Source: Pseudomonadota bacterium | GTDB lineage: Bacteria; Pseudomonadota; Alphaproteobacteria; Rhodobacterales; Rhodobacteraceae | Assembly (NCBI GenBank): GCA_020161655.1 | Contig: JAIUPC010000019.1 | Location: forward strand, 62,001-126,000 | DNA: 64,000 bases | Reading direction: 5' to 3' | In this document: positions 1 through 7,333 of the stretch, one piece after another | Numbering within the stretch: the first letter of the stretch is position 1 | Layout of the letters: the number at the start of each line of letters is the position of its first letter | Program-made: the position numbers and the translations under genes | The notes under the pieces: generated by a model | What the model was told of the DNA's origin: nothing | Databases searched by the model: none | Seen by the model: the letters and a program-made list of their open reading frames with translations, nothing else

Positions 1-734
1 GCCTTCTGGATGGTGGCGTCGAAGTCCCGCGTCGCCGTGCGCCCCAGATAGCCCATGCGGATCAGGCGGTCCCGCAGTTCGACCACCGCCGCGCCGCTGT
101 CGCCCGGTTGCAGCTTGCCGGCGCCGATCCTGGCACCCCAGCCACCGGCGGCCATCGCTGCCTCAAGATCACCCTTGGCTTTCAGAAGCTGGGCGTATTG
201 CGGCGCATCCGGCGCAAGCTTCGCCAGATACCGCGCCGGGGTCGTTGACATTGCAAAGCCCGCGATCGTCGCTTGCGGCTCGCGCAGCGCGACTTCGCGC
301 ACGATGCCGGAATCGACGCGCTGCGGTTCGAGTACGCCGGAACCGACATCCTTGGCATAGGTCAGGAAGGTCGCCGAAACCGCCGCTTCAAGCCTTGCGC
401 GCTGGCGCTCCGAGGCAACCGACTCGAACCGCGTTCTCAGCCCCTCGGCATCGTAGCGCGCCGCTGGAAGTCCCTGCGACGGGGAACGGTCGAGCGCCGC
501 AAAAAACGCGCCGCGCCGTTCGGCGTCGGCGGCCGTCGTCCAGATCGGCGCATAGTCTCGCGCAACATAGAACGCGGCCAGCGCCGGGGTCTCCGCAGCG
601 GCTTCGGCCAGGGCCTGGCGGAAGGCGAGCGATTCTTCGGCGAGGCTTGGCTGCGCCGCGCCCCAGACCATCAGGATCGAAGCGGCAATCGTTCCGAGAA
701 AAGCCGGGCGGAAGCGGTGTTCAACAAGCGTCAT
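1..734 (-). CDS. L,D-transpeptidase (YcbB/LdtD type), 3' part missing
   Basis: The gene starts with ATG at 734 and runs off the left edge, so only about 244 N-terminal residues are visible. A signal peptide (hydrophobic stretch around residues 10-31, ending SLA) is followed by the helical scaffold region seen in YcbB-type murein L,D-transpeptidases. A PG_binding_1 repeat begins near residue 213 (LQPGDSGAAV, then LRDRLIRMGYLG). The catalytic YkuD domain would lie outside the window. The divergent neighbour is a DUF882/YcbK-like peptidase, and ycbB-ycbK pairing is known in enterobacteria, which supports a role in periplasmic 3-3 crosslinking of peptidoglycan. The transpeptidase activity itself cannot be confirmed from this fragment. 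Confidence 0.8.
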   Translation of the reverse strand, partial: MTLVEHRFRPAFLGTIAASILMVWGAAQPSLAEESLAFRQALAEAAAETPALAAFYVARDYAPIWTTAADAERRGAFFAALDRSPSQGLPAARYDAEGLRTRFESVASERQRARLEAAVSATFLTYAKDVGSGVLEPQRVDSGIVREVALREPQATIAGFAMSTTPARYLAKLAPDAPQYAQLLKAKGDLEAAMAAGGWGARIGAGKLQPGDSGAAVVELRDRLIRMGYLGRTATRDFDATIQK

Positions 735-1045
735 CTGCAATCCAGGATCGTCAGGTCATCTCGGTCTCCAGACTTCCAGTATCGCACGATTCAGTCCATG
801 CCCGGCGGGCCCTTTCGGGCACCCCGAAGGCCCGGTGTCACCCTTTCGCAACAGCGCCCCGAAAAGCTGTGCAAACCCGCCACATGTGCAGCCTTTCAGC
901 AGTTTTTTGCCGACCGGCCTTGAATTCGCAGCCTGTGGACAATTCTGCGTTGGCGCGGGAATCATCTTGTGTCATAAAACGCGTGCACTTGGGGAAATGG
1001 ACACGAGCCGCATCAAGCGGCCCACTTGGGACAGGCGTCAGCGCT
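735..1045. other. Divergent intergenic region with a weak promoter candidate
   Basis: This 311-base spacer separates the L,D-transpeptidase from the DUF882 gene. An imperfect GC-rich inverted repeat lies around 802-832. A sigma70-like arrangement toward the DUF882 gene is possible: TTGGCG at 950-955, then 17 bases, then CATAAA at 973-978. No convincing coding frame was seen. The promoter assignment is by eye and weak. Confidence 0.3.
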
Positions 1046-1615
1046 ATGACTGAACTTGGTCAGACAGGACTTAACCGTCGTAGTTTGCTCAGAATTTTTG
1101 CCGCGACGTCGATCATCGCGGCACCGACCATGTCGAATGCATTCGCGCTTCTGCGCGGCGCGGGCGATGTGCGGCGCATCCGGATGTATTCCGGCCGGAC
1201 CGGCGAAACCATCGACACGATCTACTGGATCGAGGGCAACTACATCCCCGAGGCCCTGAACGAGATCACCTATTTCATGCGCGACTGGCGGCAGGATGCC
1301 ACCAAGGACGTTGATCCGCGGACCGTCGACATCGCCGCCGCCGCGCATCGCCTGCTTGAGGTGAAGGAGCCTTTCATGCTCCTCTCGGGCTACCGCACCG
1401 CCAAGACCAATGCGATGCTCCGGTCGGGGTCGCGCGGGGTTGCGCGCAATTCACTGCACATGAAGGCACAGGCCGCAGACCTTCGCATGCGGTCGCGCTC
1501 CGTCGCACAGGTCTACCGCGCCGCTGCTGCCTGTGAGGCCGGCGGTGTCGGCAAGTATTCGCGGTCAAACTTCGTCCACATGGACTGCGGCCCGATCCGC
1601 ACCTGGGGCGGCTGA
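1046..1615 (+). CDS. DUF882 / YcbK-like peptidoglycan peptidase with Tat-like signal
   Basis: The 189-residue protein begins with a twin-arginine-like signal (NRRSLLRIFAATS around residues 10-22), so export in folded form is likely. The rest matches the DUF882/peptidase M15A-type fold: LLSGYRTAKTN, then NSLHMKAQAADLR and the C-terminal NFVHMDCG. The His and Asp residues in these motifs are the expected zinc ligands. Members of this family (YcbK/MepK) cleave peptidoglycan cross-links. Genes of the YcbB/YcbK kind are commonly adjacent, and here they are divergent. The start was placed at the ATG preceding the Tat motif. A strong terminator follows. Confidence 0.85.
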   Translation: MTELGQTGLNRRSLLRIFAATSIIAAPTMSNAFALLRGAGDVRRIRMYSGRTGETIDTIYWIEGNYIPEALNEITYFMRDWRQDATKDVDPRTVDIAAAAHRLLEVKEPFMLLSGYRTAKTNAMLRSGSRGVARNSLHMKAQAADLRMRSRSVAQVYRAAAACEAGGVGKYSRSNFVHMDCGPIRTWGG

Positions 1616-1642
1616 GACAAGGCACGAGTTGAACGCTGGAGG

Positions 1643-1675
1643 CGGCGCCGGGGTTCCGGCGCCGTTTTGCTTTTT
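1643..1675 (+). terminator. Rho-independent terminator after the DUF882 gene
   Basis: A perfect 9-bp GC stem (CGGCGCCGG at 1643-1651 pairing with 1656-1664) closes a GGTT loop and is followed by TTTTGCTTTTT. It lies 28 bases after the stop codon. Confidence 0.9.
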
Positions 1676-1771
1676 GAGGCGTCACCATCAGGCCTTTCAG
1701 GCACCGATGTCGCCGGCGTGGGTCTTGCCTTCATCGACCCCCTCGGTGCAAGGGCCATGCTGCGGCTACCT

Positions 1772-3100
1772 TTACTCAGCGAGGACGTATATCTCCCAAC
1801 TGTCGGGAATTCCCTTCATCGTTTTGTGCCCGACAAAGGTGAAGGACTGGCCGGAACCGACCGCCAGGTCCTTCACGGTTCTGGAGACATGGGTTGCGCC
1901 CGGCGTCGCCTCGGCGGCGATGCGCGCCGCCAGATGAACGGCCAGACCGCTCAGATCTTCGCCCCGCCGCTCGCATTCCCCGGTGTGAATCCCCGCCCGC
2001 ATCTCCAGACCATGTGCCTTGGCGTCGCGCGCCAGCGCCCGGGCGCATTCCATCGCGGCCGTCGGTCCGACGAAGACGAGCATGTAGCCATCGCCGGTAT
2101 GCTTCACGATCTGCCCGCCAAGAGCCGTGGCGTGCCGCGCCGCGCTGGCATCCAGATGTTCAAGAACCATGCGCCAGCGATCATCCCCCACCAGGCTCAA
2201 CGCGGCGGTGGAATTGACGATGTCGGTGATCAGGACCGTGACAAGCGCCCGATCGGCCCTCGCGGATGTCCGCCTGCCGGTAAGGAATTCCTCTACTTCC
2301 GCCATCAGCCGATCCTGATCTCCGTACCACGGGATGTGGTCGTTGCCCGGAAGAAGGCGAAGCTCGGCGCCAGGAATATGCTGGGCGAGATAGCGGCCTT
2401 CGTCGGCGGGATGCCAAAGGTCGCCCTCCCGATGCAGAACAAGCGTTGGCGCACGTATCGCGGGAAGGACCGCGCGGGTGTCGATCTCGTTGTTCAGCCG
2501 GGTAATCAGTTCGGCCGCATCGGGACTGGCCGAGTACCGAAGATAGGCCCCAAACCAGTCCCGGACACTGGGGCTCTGCGCCACACTTGGCGCGCCCTCC
2601 TCCAGGTCGATTGGTTTCCCCCAGTTGTCAATGAACGAGGAGACGAACTCTTCCAACTGTTCCGGGGTCCGCCCCCAGGGATAGTCAGGCGCCCAGGCGC
2701 GGCGGGCGAATGAGCCGAAGAGCACAAGCGCAGTGACACGTTCCGGGTGCGTGGCGGCAAAGTACGATGCCATGCTGCCGCCTTCCGAGACCCCGAAAAG
2801 CGCCGCCTGTTCCGACCCGGCGGCATCGAGGACGGCAGTGATATCCTGGACCCTCTGATCGAGCGTCGGGAAACCGACGTTCCGGTCAGACATCCCGGTG
2901 CCGCGTTTGTCGAACCAGATCAGGCGGGCGAAGCGGCTGAGTTTGGTCAGGAAGCGGGAATACTCAGGGCTTTCCCAGGCATATTCGACATTGCTGAGCC
3001 AGCCTTGGGCATAGAGGAGGTCAATAGGCCCATCGCCAATGACCTGGTAGCCGAGAGAGATCCCGTCGCATCGGGCATAACGTGTCTCAGGTCGCCGCAT
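1772..3100 (-). CDS. Alpha/beta hydrolase fused to a class III adenylate/guanylate cyclase domain
   Basis: The 442-residue protein has two domains. Residues 1 to about 270 form an alpha/beta hydrolase with the nucleophile elbow GVSEGG and a late GNDH histidine motif. Residues about 275-440 form a class III nucleotide cyclase: LITDIVNSTA carries the first metal-binding Asp, HTGDGYMLVF the second, followed by RAGIHTGE and the GLAVHLAARI segment. The family is usually annotated as adenylate/guanylate cyclase. The domain order suggests that small-molecule or ester binding by the hydrolase part could tune cAMP output, but that is inference. No signal peptide or membrane segment is apparent, so it is probably cytosolic. 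Confidence 0.85.
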   Translation of the reverse strand: MRRPETRYARCDGISLGYQVIGDGPIDLLYAQGWLSNVEYAWESPEYSRFLTKLSRFARLIWFDKRGTGMSDRNVGFPTLDQRVQDITAVLDAAGSEQAALFGVSEGGSMASYFAATHPERVTALVLFGSFARRAWAPDYPWGRTPEQLEEFVSSFIDNWGKPIDLEEGAPSVAQSPSVRDWFGAYLRYSASPDAAELITRLNNEIDTRAVLPAIRAPTLVLHREGDLWHPADEGRYLAQHIPGAELRLLPGNDHIPWYGDQDRLMAEVEEFLTGRRTSARADRALVTVLITDIVNSTAALSLVGDDRWRMVLEHLDASAARHATALGGQIVKHTGDGYMLVFVGPTAAMECARALARDAKAHGLEMRAGIHTGECERRGEDLSGLAVHLAARIAAEATPGATHVSRTVKDLAVGSGQSFTFVGHKTMKGIPDSWEIYVLAE

Positions 3101-3375
3101 AGCCGCCTGCCAACCCTCCGGGGTGGCAGGTTGCCCGCCAAGCCCGTGCTCAGCCTAGCATGTTGTGGTCGCGGTAGGAATGTGGCCGTGGATATGGGCG
3201 ATGGCCCCGGTCCGCGGTGGCGCCGCAGGTCCAGACATGTCGGAAAATGGCGCTCCGGACGCGATGAAACTGGGCACTGCCATCGGATTGAAGGGCCTCC
3301 GCAATCGAAGCACACTGCCCGAGGATTACCCTGTTTGGACAAGCTTCGTCAGCCAGCCGGCACCGAAGGAGCTTC

Positions 3376-3756
3376 ATGTCGCGCTCGATCGTCGCCACGC
3401 CGGCCGCGCCTGCGGCGCCAGCATCCTTCGGCCGGGCCGTCAAGACCGCGGGATTGGCTCTGGTTCCAGGACCTGCACCGATTGACCCGGCGACAGGCCA
3501 GGCGGTGAAGGGTTCCGTGCAGGCCCAGGTCGCACAATGCATTCGCAACATCTCCGTCATTCTGGAGACGGCGGACTCCAGCTTCGAAAAGGCGGTCCGT
3601 GCGACGCTGATTTTCGCCGACGACGACGACTTCGCCGGTGCCCATGAAGAATGGATGAGGTGGTTTCCCCGCAATCCACCTGCCCGACAGGGGGCGAAAA
3701 TGCCGGCGCGCATTCCGGACATGAAGATGTCGATAGCGTTGATTGCCGGGGCATGA
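3376..3756 (+). CDS. RidA-like (YjgF/UK114) family protein
   Basis: The 126-residue product has the RidA family length and layout: the [27 protein letters not shown] start, IDPATGQ, a central helix (IRNISVILETADSSFEKAVRATLIFADDDDF) and a C-terminal PARQGAKMPARIP. The arginine of this last motif aligns with the carboxylate-binding Arg of RidA imine deaminases. The usual PxxPFS segment is altered, so it may be a paralogue rather than housekeeping RidA. It stands alone between a cyclase gene and a tRNA gene. Confidence 0.7.
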   Translation: MSRSIVATPAAPAAPASFGRAVKTAGLALVPGPAPIDPATGQAVKGSVQAQVAQCIRNISVILETADSSFEKAVRATLIFADDDDFAGAHEEWMRWFPRNPPARQGAKMPARIPDMKMSIALIAGA

Positions 3757-3898
3757 GCACCGCTTCGACGAGCCGACGCGGCAGACGCTGCCTGTCCACT
3801 GGGCCAGGCGCGCTGGTCCACGGCCTCCCTCGCACCGACAACGCCCCGGGATGTCAGCGCTGCCGCAGCCCAGGGATCGCTCGGCGTTCTTTGGGTAT

Positions 3899-3974
3899 TG
3901 GTGCCCCCAGACGGACTTGAACCGCCGACCCTCTGATTACAAATCAGACGCTCTACCAGCTGAGCTATAGGGGC
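3899..3974 (-). tRNA. tRNA-Thr (anticodon UGU)
   Basis: Read on the minus strand this is a complete 76-base cloverleaf with an encoded CCA end. The acceptor stem GCCCCTA pairs with TGGGGGC, the D arm contains AGCTCAGCTGGTAGAGC, the anticodon loop is TTTGTAA (anticodon TGT) on a CTGAT-type stem, and the T arm contains GGTTCAAGTCC. Its 5' end overlaps the last 10 bases of the upstream ABC permease gene on the same strand. Confidence 0.95.
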
Positions 3975-5716
3975 GCTTTCAGCGACATAGATCGGTCCGG
4001 CTTCGCGCGCAAGACCGCTGCGCCGCGCCGGCTGCGACCGAATTGCGCGCGGGCCAAGAGAAGCACGCTGACCAGCCCGACGAGGATGACCAGAACGGCG
4101 GGCGGCGCGGCTTGCCCGAGGTTCTCAAGGCTCGCCTTCTCATGCACCCGCGTCGCCAGCGTGTCGAAGTTGAAGGGGCGCAGCAGAAGTGTCGCCGGAA
4201 GTTCCTTCACGCAATCGACAAAGACGAGGAGGAGCGCGGTGCCAACGGAGCCCTTCATCAAGGGCAGGTAGACCTCCCTCAGCGCCCCGCCGACACCGCG
4301 CCCGAGCGAGCGGGCAGCCATCGGCAGGGAGGGCGGCACCCGGCCAAAGGCGGCATCGGTGGCCCCCTGGGCTATGGCGAAGAAGCGCACGATATAGGCC
4401 AGCACGATGGCCGCCGCCGACCCGGTGATGAGAAGGCCGGGATCGCGCCCGGTCAGCCAGAGAATGAAGTCGGCGACGCGGTGGTCGAGTGCCGCCATCG
4501 GGATCAGGATGCCGACCGCCAGCACCGCACCGGGCGCGGCATAGCCGATGGTCGTCACCGGCAAAAGAAGCTTCGGCAGCCGCCGCCCGGTCAGCCGCAC
4601 CCCATAGACCATGAAGAGCGCACCAAGGACCGTCAGCACCGCCGCACTTCCCCCGACGGTGAGCGTGTTCAGGAAGGTCCGCAGGAGTCCCGGACTGACC
4701 CAGCCATCCGCCTGCCGGACGGCGTAAGACAGGATCACCCCGAGCGGCAGGACGAAACCCATCCCGACCGGAAGGAGGCACAGTGCCGTCGCAGCCCAGC
4801 CGGCGGCGGGACCAAGCGCCATCCGCGTCACCGGGCGTTGCTGGCGCGCAGACTGGTAGTAGCGCGAGTTGCGCCGGCTGACCTTCTCCAGCGCGACGAG
4901 GACGAGGATCACCGCCAGCAGGACACTGGCGATCTGTGCGGCACCCCCGGTATTGCCGGTCTCGAGCCAGACCGTGAAGATGCCGGTCGTCAGCGTCTGG
5001 ACGGCAAAGTAATCGACCACCCCGAAATCGTTCACCGTCTCCATCATCACGATGGCGGCGCCGGCGGCGACGGCGGGCCGCGCCAGGGGCAGACCGACGC
5101 GCCAGAAGAGGCCGAAGGCACCTGCCCCAAGCGCCCGCGCCACCTCGTAGCTGCCGCCCGACTGTTCGCGGAAGGCGGCGCGCGCCAGCATGTAGACGTA
5201 AGGATAAAGCGCTGCGGCCAGCACCACCACCGCCGCCGGAAGGCTGCGAATCTGGGGAAAGGCGTAATCCTTCGCCGAGGTCCAGCCCATGGCTCCCCTC
5301 AGCGCCGTCTGCACCGGCCCGGAATAGTCGAGGAAATCCACCAGCGCATAGGCCCCGACATAGGCCGGAATCGCGAGCGGCAGGAGCAAGAGCCATTCTA
5401 TCAGCCGGACGCCGGGAAAGCGATACATGGTCACAAGCCAGGCCGCCCCCGTCCCCACAGCCGCCGCAAGCAGCCCGGTGCCGAGCGTCAGGATCGCCGT
5501 GTTGGCGGCGTAGCGCGGCAGCGTTGTCGAAAGAAGGTGCGGCCAGATGTTCTCGGTCGGATTGAAAGCCAGGACCACCACTGACAGGATCGGCATCACC
5601 ACCAGCGCCGCGATCATGAGGGCACCCGCGGGCCAGATTCCACCGGCCCCGCGCGCAGGCCGGACCAGCGCCGGCGGCACAGGGACGGGCAGTAGCTGAG
5701 CGTTTTGGTCGGCCAT
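3965..5716 (-). CDS. ABC transporter permease, ferric iron (FbpB/SfuB) type
   Basis: The 583-residue protein is a fused double permease with about twelve hydrophobic segments and two binding-protein-dependent transport domains. Each has an EAA-type loop: EVARALGAGAFGLFWRVGLPLARPA and AARSLGRGVGGALREVYLPLMKGS. Length and the C-terminal DCVKELPATLLLRPFNFDTLA segment match iron(III) permeases of the FbpB type. No substrate-binding or ATPase gene is nearby, so the partners are encoded elsewhere. The stop codon lies inside tRNA-Thr. An 8-bp inverted repeat is just upstream of the start. Iron as substrate is inferred from family resemblance. Confidence 0.85.
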   Translation of the reverse strand: MADQNAQLLPVPVPPALVRPARGAGGIWPAGALMIAALVVMPILSVVVLAFNPTENIWPHLLSTTLPRYAANTAILTLGTGLLAAAVGTGAAWLVTMYRFPGVRLIEWLLLLPLAIPAYVGAYALVDFLDYSGPVQTALRGAMGWTSAKDYAFPQIRSLPAAVVVLAAALYPYVYMLARAAFREQSGGSYEVARALGAGAFGLFWRVGLPLARPAVAAGAAIVMMETVNDFGVVDYFAVQTLTTGIFTVWLETGNTGGAAQIASVLLAVILVLVALEKVSRRNSRYYQSARQQRPVTRMALGPAAGWAATALCLLPVGMGFVLPLGVILSYAVRQADGWVSPGLLRTFLNTLTVGGSAAVLTVLGALFMVYGVRLTGRRLPKLLLPVTTIGYAAPGAVLAVGILIPMAALDHRVADFILWLTGRDPGLLITGSAAAIVLAYIVRFFAIAQGATDAAFGRVPPSLPMAARSLGRGVGGALREVYLPLMKGSVGTALLLVFVDCVKELPATLLLRPFNFDTLATRVHEKASLENLGQAAPPAVLVILVGLVSVLLLARAQFGRSRRGAAVLRAKPDRSMSLKAPL

Positions 5717-5727
5717 GCCATGCGGTT

Positions 5728-5748
5728 ACAGGAAAGCGGTTTTCCTGT
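5728..5748. promoter_or_regulatory. 8-bp perfect inverted repeat upstream of the iron-type permease
   Basis: ACAGGAAA (5728-5735) and TTTCCTGT (5741-5748) are perfect complements separated by 5 bases. They lie in the 108-base divergent spacer, 12 bases from the permease start codon. The repeat could be an operator or a leader hairpin. No known regulator box was recognised. Confidence 0.35.
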
Positions 5749-5824
5749 CCAGCAAGCCCGTATAGGGTCGCGCCGGGGCGACCTTCCGGTTGTGCCCCCG
5801 GCTGAATGACGGACCCAAGCGCCC

Positions 5825-6703
5825 ATGGACATCGCCCTGCATCTCGGCGTCCACTGTACTGATGACGAACGGCTCTTGCGTGCGCTTCTGAAGAACCGGT
5901 CGCAACTGGCCGATGCCGGCGTCGCCCTGCCCGCCTCGCGCGCCTATCGCCAGATGCTGCCGAAACTCGTCCGGTCCTTGCGCGGCTCGCCGGCGGGGGG
6001 CGACGTGCAGGAAATGGTGCGTGACGCCCTGTTCGGCGAGACGCGCGCCGAACGGCTGGTCCTCAGCCATGAGAACCTCGCCTGCTATCCGCGGAATGCC
6101 GTCGGACCGAACGGGCTTTATCCCTATCTCCATCAGCGCGTCGCGGCCTATGCCAACATCTTTCCCGGCGATGACTGCACCTTCTTTCTCGCGCTGAAGA
6201 ACCCCGCCGTTCTGGTGCCCGAGGTCTTGTCGCGCGCGGGGGCCAACGACCGCGAGGGGCATCTTGGCGGCATCGACCCCATCGACCTGTCATGGGGGCC
6301 GGTGGTCAAGCGGATGCTTGAGGCGGTGCCGGATGCGCGGCTTGTCCTCTGGTGCAACGAGGATACGCCGCTCATCTGGCCCGAACTACTCCATGCCGTT
6401 GCGGGCCTCGACGGGACCGCGTCCCTCGAAGGCGAGGATGACATGCTGACGTTGCTTCTGTCGGAGGAAGGCCTCGCCGCCCTTCGCACCCATCTGGCCG
6501 AGGCCAAGGGCCCGTTCACACAGTCCGAACGGTATGAGATCACCGCGAGCTTTCTCGAACGCTATGCCCGGCCGGAAGAGATGGAGGCCTCGATCGACAT
6601 GCCGGGCTGGTCGGCTGACATGGTCGCCGAGATGACTGAAATCTACGACGAGGACGTGGCGGAGGCGGCGGCCCTGCCGGGGGTCAGCTTCCTCCTGCCG
6701 TGA
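5825..6703 (+). CDS. Conserved hypothetical protein, possibly a degenerate sulfotransferase-like fold
   Basis: The 292-residue protein was not assigned to a characterised family. Its N-terminus, LHLGVHCTDDERLLRALL followed by LADAGVALP, resembles the first strand and helix of PAPS-dependent sulfotransferases (HIGTHKTGTT pattern), but the usual glycine/threonine/serine phosphate-binding residues are replaced. A later SERYEITASFLERY segment and an acidic C-terminus are the other notable parts. There is no signal peptide or membrane segment. The start ATG at 5825 was chosen because the conserved-looking beta strand follows at once. The sulfotransferase link is a visual comparison only. Confidence 0.5.
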   Translation: MDIALHLGVHCTDDERLLRALLKNRSQLADAGVALPASRAYRQMLPKLVRSLRGSPAGGDVQEMVRDALFGETRAERLVLSHENLACYPRNAVGPNGLYPYLHQRVAAYANIFPGDDCTFFLALKNPAVLVPEVLSRAGANDREGHLGGIDPIDLSWGPVVKRMLEAVPDARLVLWCNEDTPLIWPELLHAVAGLDGTASLEGEDDMLTLLLSEEGLAALRTHLAEAKGPFTQSERYEITASFLERYARPEEMEASIDMPGWSADMVAEMTEIYDEDVAEAAALPGVSFLLP

Positions 6704-6715
6704 TCCCCTGCCGCC

Positions 6716-6976
6716 TCAGACCATCCCGAGGGCGGCCTTGTACATCTCCAGCACCGCCTCTTCCTCGGCGATGTCGTCCTTGTCGCGCTTGCGAAGGGCG
6801 ATGACCTTGCGCATCACCTTGGTATCGTAGCCGCGGCCCTTGGCCTCGGCCATGACTTCCTTCTGCTGTTCGGCGATGTCCTGCTTTTCCGCCTCGAGAT
6901 GCTCATAGCGCTCGATGAACTGCCTGAGTTCGTCTGCGGCGACGCTGTAGGTGGCGTCGGAAACCTGGTCGTTCAT
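6716..6976 (-). CDS. gapR: GapR family nucleoid-associated protein (DUF2312)
   Basis: The 86-residue product matches the alphaproteobacterial GapR/DUF2312 family in length and layout: an N-terminal coiled coil (ELRQFIERYEHLEAEKQDIAEQQKEV) followed by KGRGYDTKVMRKVIALRKRD and an acidic C-terminal helix. In Caulobacter, GapR binds AT-rich, overtwisted DNA ahead of replication and transcription. The Lys/Arg residues of the first two helices that contact DNA in that protein are of the same kind here. It is convergent with the preceding gene, 12 bases apart, and likely monocistronic. Confidence 0.9.
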   Translation of the reverse strand: MNDQVSDATYSVAADELRQFIERYEHLEAEKQDIAEQQKEVMAEAKGRGYDTKVMRKVIALRKRDKDDIAEEEAVLEMYKAALGMV

Positions 6977-7114
6977 CCTGCACTCCTCGGGTCTTTCGGT
7001 TTGGCCCCTGACTAGTCGCTCTGCCTGCCCCCTTCAAGACCCGAGGCGGGCCGTTCGGGCTTGCCCGGCGGAAGCCGGCGCGTTAGGTGGGCGGCGAGAA
7101 ATCGGAGGCCGGGG

Positions 7115-7330
7115 ATGGACATGCTGATCTGGATCGGGGCGGTGGTGACGCTTGCCGGGGTGGCGCTTCTTCTCTGGTGCATCCTTGCCATTGCCCGCGC
7201 CCGCAAGGCCGGTCTGCCGGATGCCGAGTTGCGTACGAAGCTTCAGCGCGTCGTCGTCCTCAATTTCGGCGCACTTTTGCTGTCTGCGATCGGCCTGATG
7301 ATGGTCGTCATCGGCATCGTCCTCGTCTGA
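7115..7330 (+). CDS. Small two-pass membrane protein, unknown function
   Basis: From ATG 7115 this gives a 71-residue protein with two hydrophobic helices (about residues 3-26 and 47-71) joined by a short basic/acidic loop (ARARKAGLPDAELRTKLQR). An upstream in-frame ATG at 7061 would add a basic, non-hydrophobic extension and seems less likely. The gene is convergent with the beta-oxidation gene, 3 bases apart. No family was recognised. Confidence 0.6.
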   Translation: MDMLIWIGAVVTLAGVALLLWCILAIARARKAGLPDAELRTKLQRVVVLNFGALLLSAIGLMMVVIGIVLV

Positions 7331-7333
7331 GGA

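Noticed and set aside
3899-3974. tRNA-Thr as an integration site
   Set aside because: No integrase, no duplicated tRNA 3' end and no composition change on either side.
4043-5584. A 513-codon plus-strand frame opposite the iron-type permease
   Set aside because: The minus-strand frame is a clear membrane permease; the plus-strand product is charged, repetitive and unlike a protein family.
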